Below, one piece after another: positions 7,701 to 16,486 of a DNA stretch of 64,000 nucleotides. Position numbers and translations under genes: made by a program. The notes under the pieces were generated by a model. That model had not been told where the DNA came from and ran no database searches. It worked only from the letters and a program-made list of their open reading frames with translations. The stretch covers positions 18,900 through 82,899 of the forward strand of contig JAGBCV010000065.1 of assembly GCA_017937845.1 (NCBI GenBank), in the 5' to 3' direction. The stretch's first letter is position 1. Each line of letters starts with the position of its first letter. Origin of the DNA: Clostridia bacterium. GTDB lineage: Bacteria; Bacillota; Clostridia; Oscillospirales; CAG-272.

Positions 7701-10431
7701 CCTCTATCGTGTAGGTAATCAAAATGCTGTTGCGCTTGGTTCGCTCTTTGGTAGCGCGGATGATGTAACCATTGATATGTCTGGTTTTTATGTATCCATT
7801 GAAAATATTGCAGGCAATGCCGCAGGTGAATTTACTTCTAATGCAACTTGGACAAACGGAACTATCCAGTTCACTGGCACAGGTGTTGTGAAAGTTACCA
7901 TTCAGGACTACAATTATTGTAAGCCCACGGAACTTTATCTTGAAGTTGTGGATGCGACGAATGCCATATCTAAAACAGATGTCACATCTAAAAATGTAGT
8001 GCTTCTTAATGATATTTCTGGTGGCTTTACTGTGTCGAATGGATTCTCTCTCTATGGTAACGGTTTCAAGGCTACTTGTTCAGGAGATGGCTCTTATAGA
8101 AGTGCAGCTTTGTCGTATGGTTTTGTTACCGTAGAAACTGGCGGAACGCTTGACAACTTACAGATTATATGTGATATTTTCCCTGAATCCTATATGTATA
8201 CTAACGAAATGAAAGCTGGTTCTGACGGAAGATATCCATATGGATATTCTGCGGTTGTTATAAATGGCAACAGTACAATTTCTAACTGCTATATTTATGG
8301 TGCAAGAAACAATATTTTGGTTGTAGAGGGCAATGTTACAATCAAAAATACTGTAACAGAATGCGGAAGTCTTTCTAATATTCAGATTAAAAGCACTGAT
8401 GCTTGCACTGTAACTCTTGATGATGTAACTACAATACAATATATAACACAATCAAAATATGATACATCAAAAAAAGTCATGGGATTTGGTGTGATTGTTG
8501 GTGATAACGAAAGCGCATCTAACCCGACAATTAAACTGCTTGGAGATTTGAAACAGTATAACTGGGTAACACAGACGGAGGCTGACACGTTAAGCAATTC
8601 ATATGCAAAACAAGCCATTGGTAGCGCATTGAACGTGAACGATTATCAGCATACGATAAATGAGACGGTTACTGTTAATATGGGTATTGCTTATCTTAAT
8701 GACAAGACTGCGACTATTACTGATGAACGAGAAAATAAAGAAACTATTCAGTATAAGCTTTCTAGTATATCTATGTTGGGATACACTGGACAAGTATATT
8801 CAATAACCAGTGAAAGCAGTATAACATTTGAATCGAGATATGATCCGAACACTGATGAAGTTATTCCTTATGCACCGAATGCGAACGGATATATTCTTCC
8901 AACAATTTCATGGAATGCTACCACAAGTAATGCTATAACAACAACAAATGGCTACAATAAAGACCAAAACCGCCCTTTGTGTGAGATTGTCTTTGATTTA
9001 GATAATATCGAGGGTGGCAGTTATACCTTTAATTTTAACGATTTGAGTGTGAAAAAGCATGGCGTGGACTTGTCGTTTACGGTAAAAGACAGTAATGGAA
9101 ATTTAGTAGATAAGAACGCCAATATTGTTTTGAATCAGCTGTTTAAGGAAGAATATACATTAGAAATTACCGATAATATGATTTATGGTGCAGGTGCTGT
9201 AAAAGAGGATGCTAAAAATTGTTCGTATCCTGTTGTGCTTCAAGCAACTAAAACCAGCATTGAGCCTCCCAAGTTTACCAATGCGGGAACTGCCACAGCA
9301 ATCAGACTTGTTGAAAAAACAGGTGGTGATTGGCGTCCTGCTTACACTGTTCTGACCGGTGTATCTGTTACCTATTGGAGCGCCTCTGAAAGCAAAGTAA
9401 AAACGGTAGACCTTTCGACCTTGTATAACTCCGGTACTATCAATAGCAATGTGTGGACCTATACTTGTGATGATTATACTTTGACCATCACGGGTGGTGC
9501 TGTTCATAGCGATGGCACAACAATTACTCCCGTAGTGGCTAACGATACGCTTTATTTTGCATCTACAAATAAGGCTTTTGGAACTGGTACGACCAGCAGA
9601 TCTATAATTCTCACCTATGTATTTAGTGATAAGAATGACTCCACTACATGGAATCGCACAGAACCAGTTACATATTCCAACCTTGACGAATATGATTATA
9701 ATAGTTTCAAAAATAATGGGACATTAACCAAACCGAGTAGCAGTAGCGGTTGCATCACCCCCGACACCTTTGTCACCCTCGCAGATGGTACACAGGTTCG
9801 TGTCGATTCCTTGACAGGCAATGAAGAACTCCTCGTTTGGAACATGGAAACAGGTAAACTCGACACAGCTCCTATCATGTTCGTTGATAGCGACCCCGAG
9901 GCGGAATATGAAATCGTTCATCTCTATTTCTCCGACGGAACCGACGTAAAGATTATTTACGAACACGGCTTCTGGGATTATGACCTCAATAAGTACGTTT
10001 ACCTTGATGCAAACGCTTCCGCTTATATTGGTCATACCTTTGCAAAGCAGAATGGCGATACTCTTGAAAAGGTTCAGCTTGTGGATGTTGTCATTGAAAA
10101 AGAAATGACAACCGCATGGAGCCCTGTAACAGCGCATCATCTTTGCTACTTTGTAAACGGTATGCTTTCGATGCCCGGTGGTGTAGGCGGTCTGTTCAAT
10201 ATTTTCGATGTTGATGCCGATACCATGACATATGACTACGAAGCAATGCAGAAAGATATTGAAACTTATGGACTTTACACCTACGAAGAATTGAATGCGA
10301 TTTGTCCTCTCTCTGAGGAAATGTTCAATGCCGCAGGCGGTGCATATCTTAAGATTTCGATTGCAAAAGGAAATCTTACCGAAGACGAGTTGATTACGAT
10401 GATTAACCGTTACAGCAAATTCTTTGCATAA
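4777..10431 (+). CDS. Giant secreted surface protein with C-terminal Hint (intein-like) domain
   Basis: 1,884 residues, GTG start behind GGAGG. A signal peptide covers about residues 1-35 (KSLKTLVLFVLAVAMIF, cleavage near VVSAA). Residues ~45-170 and ~205-325 are a diverged tandem repeat, each ending in a helix pair (YSVKAYA...MLYYGEAAQLYR and YSIKAYV...ALYAYGKSAEAYR). Around 585-650 are GLUG/beta-helix-like segments (FKGTFDGNGNTISNFY, NGTIKNLTVDNFS). DINGDGNVDSS at 905-915 is an EF-hand/dockerin-like calcium loop. After a Ser-rich linker, Cys1659 opens a Hint domain (CITPDTFVTLADGT, VDSLTGNEELLVWN) with a block-B-like His1730 in YEHGFWDY and a late VNGML motif. No C-terminal His-Asn splice junction is seen, so cleavage or ester chemistry is more likely than splicing. 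No LPXTG anchor is visible. Confidence 0.9.
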   Translation: MANFRKSLKTLVLFVLAVAMIFTNMSIALPVVSAADDTSSETYVTEIKGANMTIGQDLSLNYYATLADEHKDATMHFVMSNGKEVDVKGVYDDNQGVYKFTLNAIPPQTMGDTIDATLKLGDEVLDEHIGYSVKAYAQSQFTKYPNDAELKQLLTDMLYYGEAAQLYRNYETDALVTNDVQGIGTPSDESILPTESGMLNQVDPNTTARFTSAGVWFDYNNRLYIKFNATEGVTVKVNGEAVTFDGAMYNTNGIYAVDFDKVYTFELYEGETLANRIEYSIKAYVYNTMNKKGEDGQLTNMAKLVRALYAYGKSAEAYRDAKPENVIVGDNSATTIVIPTLDNKVSSAVSMFTENGAITAYVPAGVALATDTDTLTLKVNDMADSKAEISLEKTESAFSINVHIDGISANNDVATKITIKELLPVGLNMGNYRFYHVENGETVEMILLADGATPVHNNFEYDPATGDVVLYLTSFSEIALVADTKNAWNGEYDYSWYTNAVAPVDGESVTEYTIANADQLAAFGAIVGGMNGQTQDSFDGKYVKLLADINLGDDEEHNNPDLIFYPIGYYYTENYENKGTVYSTVYPFKGTFDGNGNTISNFYQNTWEMKGDYNDGYPSGSNHYKDAMGLFGYVVNGTIKNLTVDNFSSDGEFTPTGVIAAYADGNSNFENIAITNCNPRVYNTGNGSIIGIAGSTSAANDDHIVLKNITVDNSNKISALWGSWDVACGGLVGMYRGNVNGDGNATGDTINFENCHVAAQIDVYNDVCANYQYYAYRYAGMMIGSIRHNKTENGYSYPNMEGITASDCTVHFGTWNDYYYCELVDNTIASYTHDYQMSRLVEIKAINGTTITYLDDTTGTVPVSGRANYVIVDYTKGHGTDNATCYHFLDGEVWNHEDGGKEPTDINGDGNVDSSTLKEDKQHIYLEFNQLFTGYGWGISSKGLTDFEGIENMDITEGDQEESVEKFKSKFTGDFLYRVGNQNAVALGSLFGSADDVTIDMSGFYVSIENIAGNAAGEFTSNATWTNGTIQFTGTGVVKVTIQDYNYCKPTELYLEVVDATNAISKTDVTSKNVVLLNDISGGFTVSNGFSLYGNGFKATCSGDGSYRSAALSYGFVTVETGGTLDNLQIICDIFPESYMYTNEMKAGSDGRYPYGYSAVVINGNSTISNCYIYGARNNILVVEGNVTIKNTVTECGSLSNIQIKSTDACTVTLDDVTTIQYITQSKYDTSKKVMGFGVIVGDNESASNPTIKLLGDLKQYNWVTQTEADTLSNSYAKQAIGSALNVNDYQHTINETVTVNMGIAYLNDKTATITDERENKETIQYKLSSISMLGYTGQVYSITSESSITFESRYDPNTDEVIPYAPNANGYILPTISWNATTSNAITTTNGYNKDQNRPLCEIVFDLDNIEGGSYTFNFNDLSVKKHGVDLSFTVKDSNGNLVDKNANIVLNQLFKEEYTLEITDNMIYGAGAVKEDAKNCSYPVVLQATKTSIEPPKFTNAGTATAIRLVEKTGGDWRPAYTVLTGVSVTYWSASESKVKTVDLSTLYNSGTINSNVWTYTCDDYTLTITGGAVHSDGTTITPVVANDTLYFASTNKAFGTGTTSRSIILTYVFSDKNDSTTWNRTEPVTYSNLDEYDYNSFKNNGTLTKPSSSSGCITPDTFVTLADGTQVRVDSLTGNEELLVWNMETGKLDTAPIMFVDSDPEAEYEIVHLYFSDGTDVKIIYEHGFWDYDLNKYVYLDANASAYIGHTFAKQNGDTLEKVQLVDVVIEKEMTTAWSPVTAHHLCYFVNGMLSMPGGVGGLFNIFDVDADTMTYDYEAMQKDIETYGLYTYEELNAICPLSEEMFNAAGGAYLKISIAKGNLTEDELITMINRYSKFFA

Positions 10432-10436
10432 TTGAT

Positions 10437-10477
10437 AAAAGCCGTTACATATCCCTCGTGGGTATGTAACGGCTTTT
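10437..10477 (+). terminator. Intrinsic terminator after the giant gene
   Basis: AAAAGCCGTTACATA and TATGTAACGGCTTTT pair around an 11-base loop, with A and T runs on the flanks. Confidence 0.9.
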
Positions 10478-10520
10478 CCATTAAACTTTTATTAAAACGT
10501 GTTTACTTTCAAAAATGTTA

Positions 10521-10549
10521 TTGCCAAAAACAATATGATATGGTATAAT
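10521..10549 (+). promoter_or_regulatory. Sigma-A-type promoter of the VTT/PlsC fusion gene
   Basis: TTGCCA, 17 bases, TATAAT, about 50 bases before the ATG at 10598. Confidence 0.65.
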
Positions 10550-10597
10550 GAATCATATTTATTTCTTCCATAAACAATTTGACTTGGAGCTTTGCTT

Positions 10598-12523
10598 ATG
10601 AAATCTAAAATACCATTGAAATATAAAATCATGACGGCAATTTTTCTCGCCGTTTTTCTTTCGCTTCTCCTGTGGTTCTTCCTTTCGGGAGAAAATGCCA
10701 TGCTTTTGAGAAGCATTTTTCTCGAAAAACAAACAGGCGATGAATTGCGTGAATCTCTTTTGGCGCTCGGCTTTCGCGGATATATCACGATTGCCTCACT
10801 TTCTATGTTACAGGTCTTGATGGCGTTCTTGCCTGCGGAGCCTGTACAGGTGATTGCAGGGCTTTCTTTTGGTTTTCCTTTGGGACTTTTGTGTTGCGCG
10901 ATCGGCGTTTTCCTCGGAAATTTGATGATCTATATTTTATATCGTGTATACGGCGAAAAAATTCAAGATTATTTCATCCGAAATATCAATATCGATTTTG
11001 AAAAAGCCGCAACCTCTGAAAAAATCGTTCTCATTATTTTTATCTTGTATTTCTTACCTGCCATTCCATATGGCATGATATGCTTTTTTGCGGCAAGCGT
11101 TGGTATGAAATATCCGCGTTTTGCTTTGGTCACTTTCCTTGGCAGTTTGCCATCTGTTTGTATCGGTGTCGGACTTGGCAATATGGCGATCGAATATGGT
11201 TTTTTGATCTCACTTTCGGTTTTCTTAGTCTTGCTTGCGCTTCTTGCCGTTGCCCTTTGGAATCGAAAAAAACTTTTTGCTAAAGTCAATGACTATATTG
11301 CCCGCATTGCGAAAGAAAAAGGTCATCATGTGAAATTTTATAAGCCCTCTAAGTTAAGATTGCCGTATATCATTTCGCGTATCGTGTTCTTTTTCTGCGG
11401 TATCCGTGTTCGTTATGTCGACCGCGTGGGTGATACCATGCAAACGCCATGCGTCGTTCTTTGTAATCACGGTTCGTTTATCGATTTTGCTTATGCAGGC
11501 TCATTGCTTCGGAAAAAAAGTCCGAATTTTATCGTGGCCAGACTTTATTTTTATCAAAAACAATTCGGAAAGCTTTTGCGCTCCTTTGGTTGTTTCCCGA
11601 AAAGTATGTTTGCTTTGGACCTTGAAAGCATGAAAAATAGCTTAAAGGTTTTGCATAGCGGAGGGATTCTTGCCATGATGCCCGAAGCAAGACTTTCTAC
11701 CGTCGGACGTTTTGAAGATATCCAGCCGGGAACGTACAGCTTTTTGAAAAAAATGAACGTGCCGATCTATTCCATCGTGATTCACGGAGATTATTTGGCT
11801 GACCCTAAATGGGGAAAAGGACTTCGCCGCGGTTCACTTGTAGAAGCGACGTTGGAGCTTCTGCTCAGTGTCGAAGAATTGCAGACCTTGTCGGTGGAGG
11901 AGATTCAAAAGCGCGTCGAGGAACGCCTTTCTTACGATGAATTTGCATGGCTCAAAACACACCCTGAGATTCGTTACCGTTCAGGAAAAATGGCAAAGGG
12001 ACTTGAAAATATCTTGACCACTTGTCCTGTGTGCGGTCAAAAATATACCTTGAAAACAAAAGGGAAGAGCATCTTCTGTGAAACATGCGGAAAGATTGCA
12101 ACGATAAACGAACGATATGCCTTTGTGGATGAAAAGCCGTTCTCGAATTTTTCCGTATGGTATGAGGAGCAATTCGATGATTTGCGTACCGTTATCGAAA
12201 CAAATGAAGATTATCACTTGACTTCCAAGGTCAAGCTCTATCGCCCCTCTAAGGACGGAAAGAAAATGCTTCGCTTCGTGGGAGATGGCGTTTGCACTTT
12301 GGATGCCAAAGGCTTGATCTATCAAGGAATACAGGATGGAGAGGAGATCACGTTCAATGTTCCCATCAAGCAAATTTATCGTTTGCTTTTTGGGGCGGGA
12401 GAAAATTTCGAGATTTACATCGGAAGTGAGATATACTATTTTGTTCCCGAAGAACGCAGAAGCGCCGTCGAATGGTATATGGCGTCTATGATTCTTTCCG
12501 ACCGAGCAAATGCTTGTCAGTAA
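10598..12523 (+). CDS. VTT (TVP38/TMEM64) membrane domain fused to PlsC-type acyltransferase and zinc ribbon
   Basis: 641 residues in three parts. Residues ~10-220 are a VTT/SNARE-associated membrane domain with several helices (AFLPAEPVQVIAGLSFGFP, IFILYFLPAIPYGMICF). Residues ~270-420 are an acyltransferase: NHGSFID gives the NHx4D motif at His291/Asp296, and MPEARLS replaces the usual FPEGTRS. A four-cysteine ribbon follows (Cys476/479 and Cys494/497), then a ~110-residue tail. The enzyme probably acylates a glycerophospholipid precursor at the membrane; VTT proteins move lipids or lipid carriers between leaflets. An in-frame TTG at 10592 exists, but GGAG spacing favours the ATG. The Glu-Ala change in the second motif could alter the substrate. 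The gene stands alone behind its own promoter. Confidence 0.85.
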   Translation: MKSKIPLKYKIMTAIFLAVFLSLLLWFFLSGENAMLLRSIFLEKQTGDELRESLLALGFRGYITIASLSMLQVLMAFLPAEPVQVIAGLSFGFPLGLLCCAIGVFLGNLMIYILYRVYGEKIQDYFIRNINIDFEKAATSEKIVLIIFILYFLPAIPYGMICFFAASVGMKYPRFALVTFLGSLPSVCIGVGLGNMAIEYGFLISLSVFLVLLALLAVALWNRKKLFAKVNDYIARIAKEKGHHVKFYKPSKLRLPYIISRIVFFFCGIRVRYVDRVGDTMQTPCVVLCNHGSFIDFAYAGSLLRKKSPNFIVARLYFYQKQFGKLLRSFGCFPKSMFALDLESMKNSLKVLHSGGILAMMPEARLSTVGRFEDIQPGTYSFLKKMNVPIYSIVIHGDYLADPKWGKGLRRGSLVEATLELLLSVEELQTLSVEEIQKRVEERLSYDEFAWLKTHPEIRYRSGKMAKGLENILTTCPVCGQKYTLKTKGKSIFCETCGKIATINERYAFVDEKPFSNFSVWYEEQFDDLRTVIETNEDYHLTSKVKLYRPSKDGKKMLRFVGDGVCTLDAKGLIYQGIQDGEEITFNVPIKQIYRLLFGAGENFEIYIGSEIYYFVPEERRSAVEWYMASMILSDRANACQ

Positions 12524-12560
12524 ATGAGATTTGATAAAGACTTTGAAAGGATGCACGACT

Positions 12561-14000
12561 ATGCATAAAACAAAAAATATATCCGAGAATACCGCTTCCG
12601 CCAATATTGGCGTTCGTGTTTTCTTGACCGTCATGGCGGTCTTGATCGCGGTTTTGATCGTTTGCGGTGTCTTATCGTATTTTATCCCACAAGGCTCCTT
12701 TGAACGCGATGAAGCAGGTATTATCATCACCGATACGTATCATGAAGCAGAAATCTCCGGAATTTCGCCTTGGCGTGTATTGACAGCGCCCGTCCGCGTA
12801 TTTGCCTCCGAAGATTCCTTGACCATCATCATGATCAGCATTTTTTTGCTTGTCATGAGCGGCATTTTTAATTTGTTGCAAAAAACAGGCGGTATTCAGA
12901 TCTTCATTGAACGTATCATTCGTAAGCTTGGCACGCGCAGAAAATCGGTCGTCTGCTTGACGGTGCTTATTTTCATGTTGTTCGGTAGCTTTTTCGGTAT
13001 GTTTGAAGAATTGGTCGCGCTTCTTCCCATCGTGATTCTCATGATGCTCTCCTTGAAAATGGATACCATGACGGGACTTGGTACTTGTCTTTTGGCGGCG
13101 TGCTTTGGCTTTTCCGCGGCGATCACAAACCCTTTTTCCGTGGGACTTGCCGCGCAGATCGTTGAGCACCCCTTGTCCTCCGGTATTTGGCTCCGCATCG
13201 TATTTTTTGTGATGACGTATATTACGCTCTGTGCGTTTTTGATCTTGCATCTGAGAAAGATTCGCAAAAATCCAAAAGCCTCTCCCACATATGAAAGCGA
13301 CCTCGCCAAGCAACAGGTCATGGAAGAAGTGCCTGCTCCGACAGAATCTTCGGATAAGATCTTTCGTGTATATGCCGTCTTTTTTTCGATTCAAGCTGTG
13401 CTTCTTCTGTTGATCGCATCCGTGAGAGCCATTTCTGCGCTCGCAATTCCGATCCTAACCATTAGCTTTTTGGTTTGCGGAACCGTTTCCGGCTTGCTTG
13501 TTTGTCAAAAGAAACGCATGGTCGCCTTCCATATCGTTATGGGTGCGGTCTCCATGATTCCCGCGGTCATCATCATTGCCGTTGCGTCCTCGGTAAAGCT
13601 CGTTATGATGGAAAGCGGTATCATGGATACTATTATGTATCGCGTCATCACGGTGCTTGACGGAAAAAATAAATTCTTGGCAATTTTCTTGATTTACTTA
13701 TTGATTTTGTTTTTGCAGGTCTTTATCGGCTCTGCATCGGCAAAGCTCTTGCTCGTTATGCCCATCGTTATGCCCGTTGCCGCGGCAATCGGACTTTCGC
13801 CGTCCATCGTCATTTTGGCGTATTGCAAGGCAGATGGCTTTACTGACGTCATTCTTCCGACAAACCCCGTTCTGTTGATCGGTCTTTCCATGGCGAACGT
13901 TTCCTATGGTAAATGGGTCAAATGGACTTGGAAATTGCAGGCAGTGCTTCTTTTGTTAACAGTCGCAGTGCTGTTTTTCGGTGTTGCCATCGGTTATTGA
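12561..14000 (+). CDS. YfcC-family (DcuC-like) membrane carrier
   Basis: 479 residues with about twelve transmembrane segments. Features of the YfcC/C4-dicarboxylate anaerobic carrier family include IPQGSFERDEAG after helix 1, GGIQIFIERII, the FGSFFGMFEELVALLPI segment, FGFSAAITNPFSVGLAAQI, and the late FIGSASAKLLLVMPIVMPVA and GFTDVILPTNPVLLIGLSMA. Members are thought to take up or exchange organic acids or peptides; the true substrate is unknown. The ATG at 12561 has GAAAGG ten bases upstream and is preferred over the in-frame TTG at 12531. No terminator is obvious before the pfl promoter that follows. Confidence 0.85.
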   Translation: MHKTKNISENTASANIGVRVFLTVMAVLIAVLIVCGVLSYFIPQGSFERDEAGIIITDTYHEAEISGISPWRVLTAPVRVFASEDSLTIIMISIFLLVMSGIFNLLQKTGGIQIFIERIIRKLGTRRKSVVCLTVLIFMLFGSFFGMFEELVALLPIVILMMLSLKMDTMTGLGTCLLAACFGFSAAITNPFSVGLAAQIVEHPLSSGIWLRIVFFVMTYITLCAFLILHLRKIRKNPKASPTYESDLAKQQVMEEVPAPTESSDKIFRVYAVFFSIQAVLLLLIASVRAISALAIPILTISFLVCGTVSGLLVCQKKRMVAFHIVMGAVSMIPAVIIIAVASSVKLVMMESGIMDTIMYRVITVLDGKNKFLAIFLIYLLILFLQVFIGSASAKLLLVMPIVMPVAAAIGLSPSIVILAYCKADGFTDVILPTNPVLLIGLSMANVSYGKWVKWTWKLQAVLLLLTVAVLFFGVAIGY

Positions 14001-14041
14001 GTGTTTCCCTAAATAATCCGATTTATTTGAAGATATACATA

Positions 14042-14070
14042 TTGACAAAACTTGATTTATAGGGTATAAT
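14042..14070 (+). promoter_or_regulatory. Consensus promoter of the pfl riboswitch transcript
   Basis: TTGACA, exactly 17 bases, TATAAT: a full consensus match. Transcription would start near 14077, directly at the riboswitch. Confidence 0.88.
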
Positions 14071-14079
14071 AATAGTACA

Positions 14080-14160
14080 AAGTCTACATGACTGACGGAT
14101 TGCGCGGATTACCGCGGTGGAGTGTAGAAATATTATATTTATATGCCGACCGTCTGGGCA
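14080..14160 (+). ncRNA. ZTP (pfl-motif) riboswitch
   Basis: The aptamer starts with P1 (TCTACA at 14083-14088 pairing with TGTAGA at 14123-14128). It contains the conserved TGACTGACGGA and the CGCGG-loop-CCGCG hairpin followed by TGGAGTG. After a ~20-base linker comes the conserved 3' part GCCGACCGTCTGGGCA, where GACGG and CCGTC can form the known pseudoknot. ZTP riboswitches sense ZTP/ZMP, which build up when 10-formyl-THF is short, and switch on one-carbon and purine genes. Here the gene controlled is pyruvate formate-lyase, a formate source, which is the class association that named the pfl motif. Confidence 0.92.
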
Positions 14161-14202
14161 ATTCAATTTTTTAATTTTTAGAAAGTTGAATTGCCCTTTT
14201 TG
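14156..14202 (+). terminator. Riboswitch-controlled terminator upstream of pflB
   Basis: GGGCAATTCAA pairs with TTGAATTGCCC and is followed by a T run. The left arm's GGGCA is the last conserved element of the aptamer, so ligand binding and terminator formation compete for the same bases. This predicts an ON switch when ZTP is bound. Confidence 0.9.
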
Positions 14203-14245
14203 TTTGGAAACAAATGGCGATTCAATGATCAAGGAGGAACAAACA

Positions 14246-16477
14246 ATGGAACACAAGAATTGGAATGGATTTAACAAGGGTGTTTGGCAGGACGAGATCA
14301 ACGTCCGCGACTTTATTCAGCAGAACTACAAGGAATATGACGGTGAAGCGACCTTCCTTGCAGATGCCACCCCTCGTACGAAGACATTGATGGAAAAATT
14401 ACAGCGACTTTTCGCAGTTGAAAGACAGCTTGGCGGTGTATTTGACATCGATACCACGACCGTTACTTCTCTCACACATTATTCCCCCGGTTATCTTGAC
14501 AAAGAAAACGAAATTATCGTCGGTTTGCAGACCAACCGTCCGCTCAAGCGCGGTGTTAACCCGTTCGGCGGTATGAGAATGGCGAAGCAGTCTTGCGAAG
14601 CGTACGGATATCAGCTCAGCGAAAAGGTACAGCAGGAGTTCCGCTTCCGTACCACACATAACGACGGTGTATTCCGCGCATATACGGATGAAATGCGCGC
14701 CGCTCGTAAATGCCACGTTATCACAGGTCTTCCCGATGCTTACGGCAGAGGCAGAATCATCGGTGACTATCGCCGTGTTGCGCTTTACGGTGTAGACAAG
14801 CTCATTGCAGAAAAGAAGAAAGATAAAGCCGCTCTCGCAGAAGGCAATTTCAATACCGATCAGGTTCGTTTGGATGAAGAACTCTTCCAGCAGATCACAT
14901 TCCTTGGTTATCTCAAGGAAATGGCACAAATGTATGGCTTTGATATCAGCCAGCCTGCTGAAAACGCACGCGAAGCAATCCAGTGGACCTATTTCGCATA
15001 TCTCGGCGCAATCAAGGAACAGAACGGCGCGGCAATGTCCCTCGGACGCGTCAGCACATTCTTTGATATTTATATCGAACGCGATATCGCAAACGGCACG
15101 CTGACAGAAGAAGGCGCACAGGAGCTTATGGACGATTTCGTCATGAAGCTTCGTATGGCGCGCCACCTCAGAACACCCGAATACAACGAGCTCTTCGGCG
15201 GCGACCCGATGTGGATCACAGAAGCGATCGGCGGTATGGGCGAGGATGGCAGAACTCTCGTTACCAAGAATAGCTTCCGCGTTCTCAATACGCTCTATAC
15301 GCTCGGTTCTTCTCCCGAACCGAACCTCACCGTCCTTTGGTCCAAGGATCTTCCCGAAAACTTCAAAAAGTTCTGCGCAAAGGTTTCTGCGGACACAGAC
15401 TCCATTCAGTATGAAAACGATGACCTCATGCGTCCCATTTACGGTGACGACTATGCGATCGCTTGTTGCGTATCTGCAATGGAGGTCGGCAAGCAGATGC
15501 AGTTCTTCGGCGCACGTTGCAACCTTCCGAAGCTCCTTCTCATTGCCATCAACGGCGGTTATGATACCTCCAGCAAGATGCATATCGGTCCTCAGATGCC
15601 CGTTCTTGACGTCGAAAAGCTCGACTATGACGAGGTTATGGCTCGCTATGAGATCTATATCGAATGGCTCAGCAGACTTTACGTCAATACCATGAACATC
15701 ATTCACTATATGCACGATAAATACGCATATGAAAAGACACAGATGGCGCTCCACGACACCGAGGTTCACAGATTTATGGCGTTTGGTGTAGCAGGTCTTT
15801 CCGTTGTTGCTGACTCTCTCAGCGCGATTAAATATGCAAACGTCGCTCCCGTTAAGGACGAAAACGGCTTTATCGTTGATTTCGTAACCACAGGCGACTT
15901 CCCGAAATTCGGTAACGACGATGACCGCGTTGACCTTATCGCAAAGGATACGGCTCACAAGGTTATCACCGAGCTTCGCAAAACGCCCACGTACAGAAAC
16001 GCTGAACACACACTTTCCGTTCTTACCATCACTTCCAACGTCATGTACGGTAAGAATACCGCATCGACTCCCGACGGCAGAAAAGCGGGCGAACCCTTCG
16101 CTCCCGGTGCGAACCCCATGCACAACAGAGAAGAAAACGGTGCTCTTGCATCTCTTAACTCCGTTGCGAAGATCAGCTACGACGATTGCCGCGACGGTAT
16201 CTCCAATACCTTCTCCATCACACCCGATGCACTCGGTAAGACGGAGGAAGAACGTATTGACAATCTCGTTTCCATTCTCGACGGTTATTTTGCGAAGAAC
16301 GCACACCATATCAACGTAAACGTATTGAACCGCGAAACGTTGATGAAAGCATATGAAAATCCCGATGATTACCCGAATCTCACCATTCGTGTATCCGGTT
16401 ATGCTGTAAACTTCAATAAACTTTCCCGCGAGCATCAGAAAGAAGTTATTAGCCGTACATTCCACGAAACGATGTAA
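14246..16477 (+). CDS. pflB: Pyruvate formate-lyase (formate C-acetyltransferase)
   Basis: 743 residues, the normal length for PflB. It converts pyruvate and CoA to acetyl-CoA and formate by glycyl-radical chemistry in anaerobic cytoplasm. The tandem catalytic cysteines lie at 410-411 ([12 protein letters not shown]), and the radical glycine is Gly718 in RVSGYAVNF near the C-terminus. Other matches are the N-terminal [18 protein letters not shown] and [15 protein letters not shown]. The frame is open further upstream through the riboswitch, but AGGAGGAAC eight bases before the ATG at 14246 fixes the start. The activase gene follows nine bases downstream, and expression should depend on the ZTP riboswitch. 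Confidence 0.98.
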   Translation: MEHKNWNGFNKGVWQDEINVRDFIQQNYKEYDGEATFLADATPRTKTLMEKLQRLFAVERQLGGVFDIDTTTVTSLTHYSPGYLDKENEIIVGLQTNRPLKRGVNPFGGMRMAKQSCEAYGYQLSEKVQQEFRFRTTHNDGVFRAYTDEMRAARKCHVITGLPDAYGRGRIIGDYRRVALYGVDKLIAEKKKDKAALAEGNFNTDQVRLDEELFQQITFLGYLKEMAQMYGFDISQPAENAREAIQWTYFAYLGAIKEQNGAAMSLGRVSTFFDIYIERDIANGTLTEEGAQELMDDFVMKLRMARHLRTPEYNELFGGDPMWITEAIGGMGEDGRTLVTKNSFRVLNTLYTLGSSPEPNLTVLWSKDLPENFKKFCAKVSADTDSIQYENDDLMRPIYGDDYAIACCVSAMEVGKQMQFFGARCNLPKLLLIAINGGYDTSSKMHIGPQMPVLDVEKLDYDEVMARYEIYIEWLSRLYVNTMNIIHYMHDKYAYEKTQMALHDTEVHRFMAFGVAGLSVVADSLSAIKYANVAPVKDENGFIVDFVTTGDFPKFGNDDDRVDLIAKDTAHKVITELRKTPTYRNAEHTLSVLTITSNVMYGKNTASTPDGRKAGEPFAPGANPMHNREENGALASLNSVAKISYDDCRDGISNTFSITPDALGKTEEERIDNLVSILDGYFAKNAHHINVNVLNRETLMKAYENPDDYPNLTIRVSGYAVNFNKLSREHQKEVISRTFHETM

Positions 16478-16486
16478 GGAGTATCC

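Noticed and set aside
14117..14245. N-terminal extension of PflB by 43 codons
   Set aside because: It would translate the ZTP aptamer and terminator. AGGAGG before 14246 and family length support the shorter protein.
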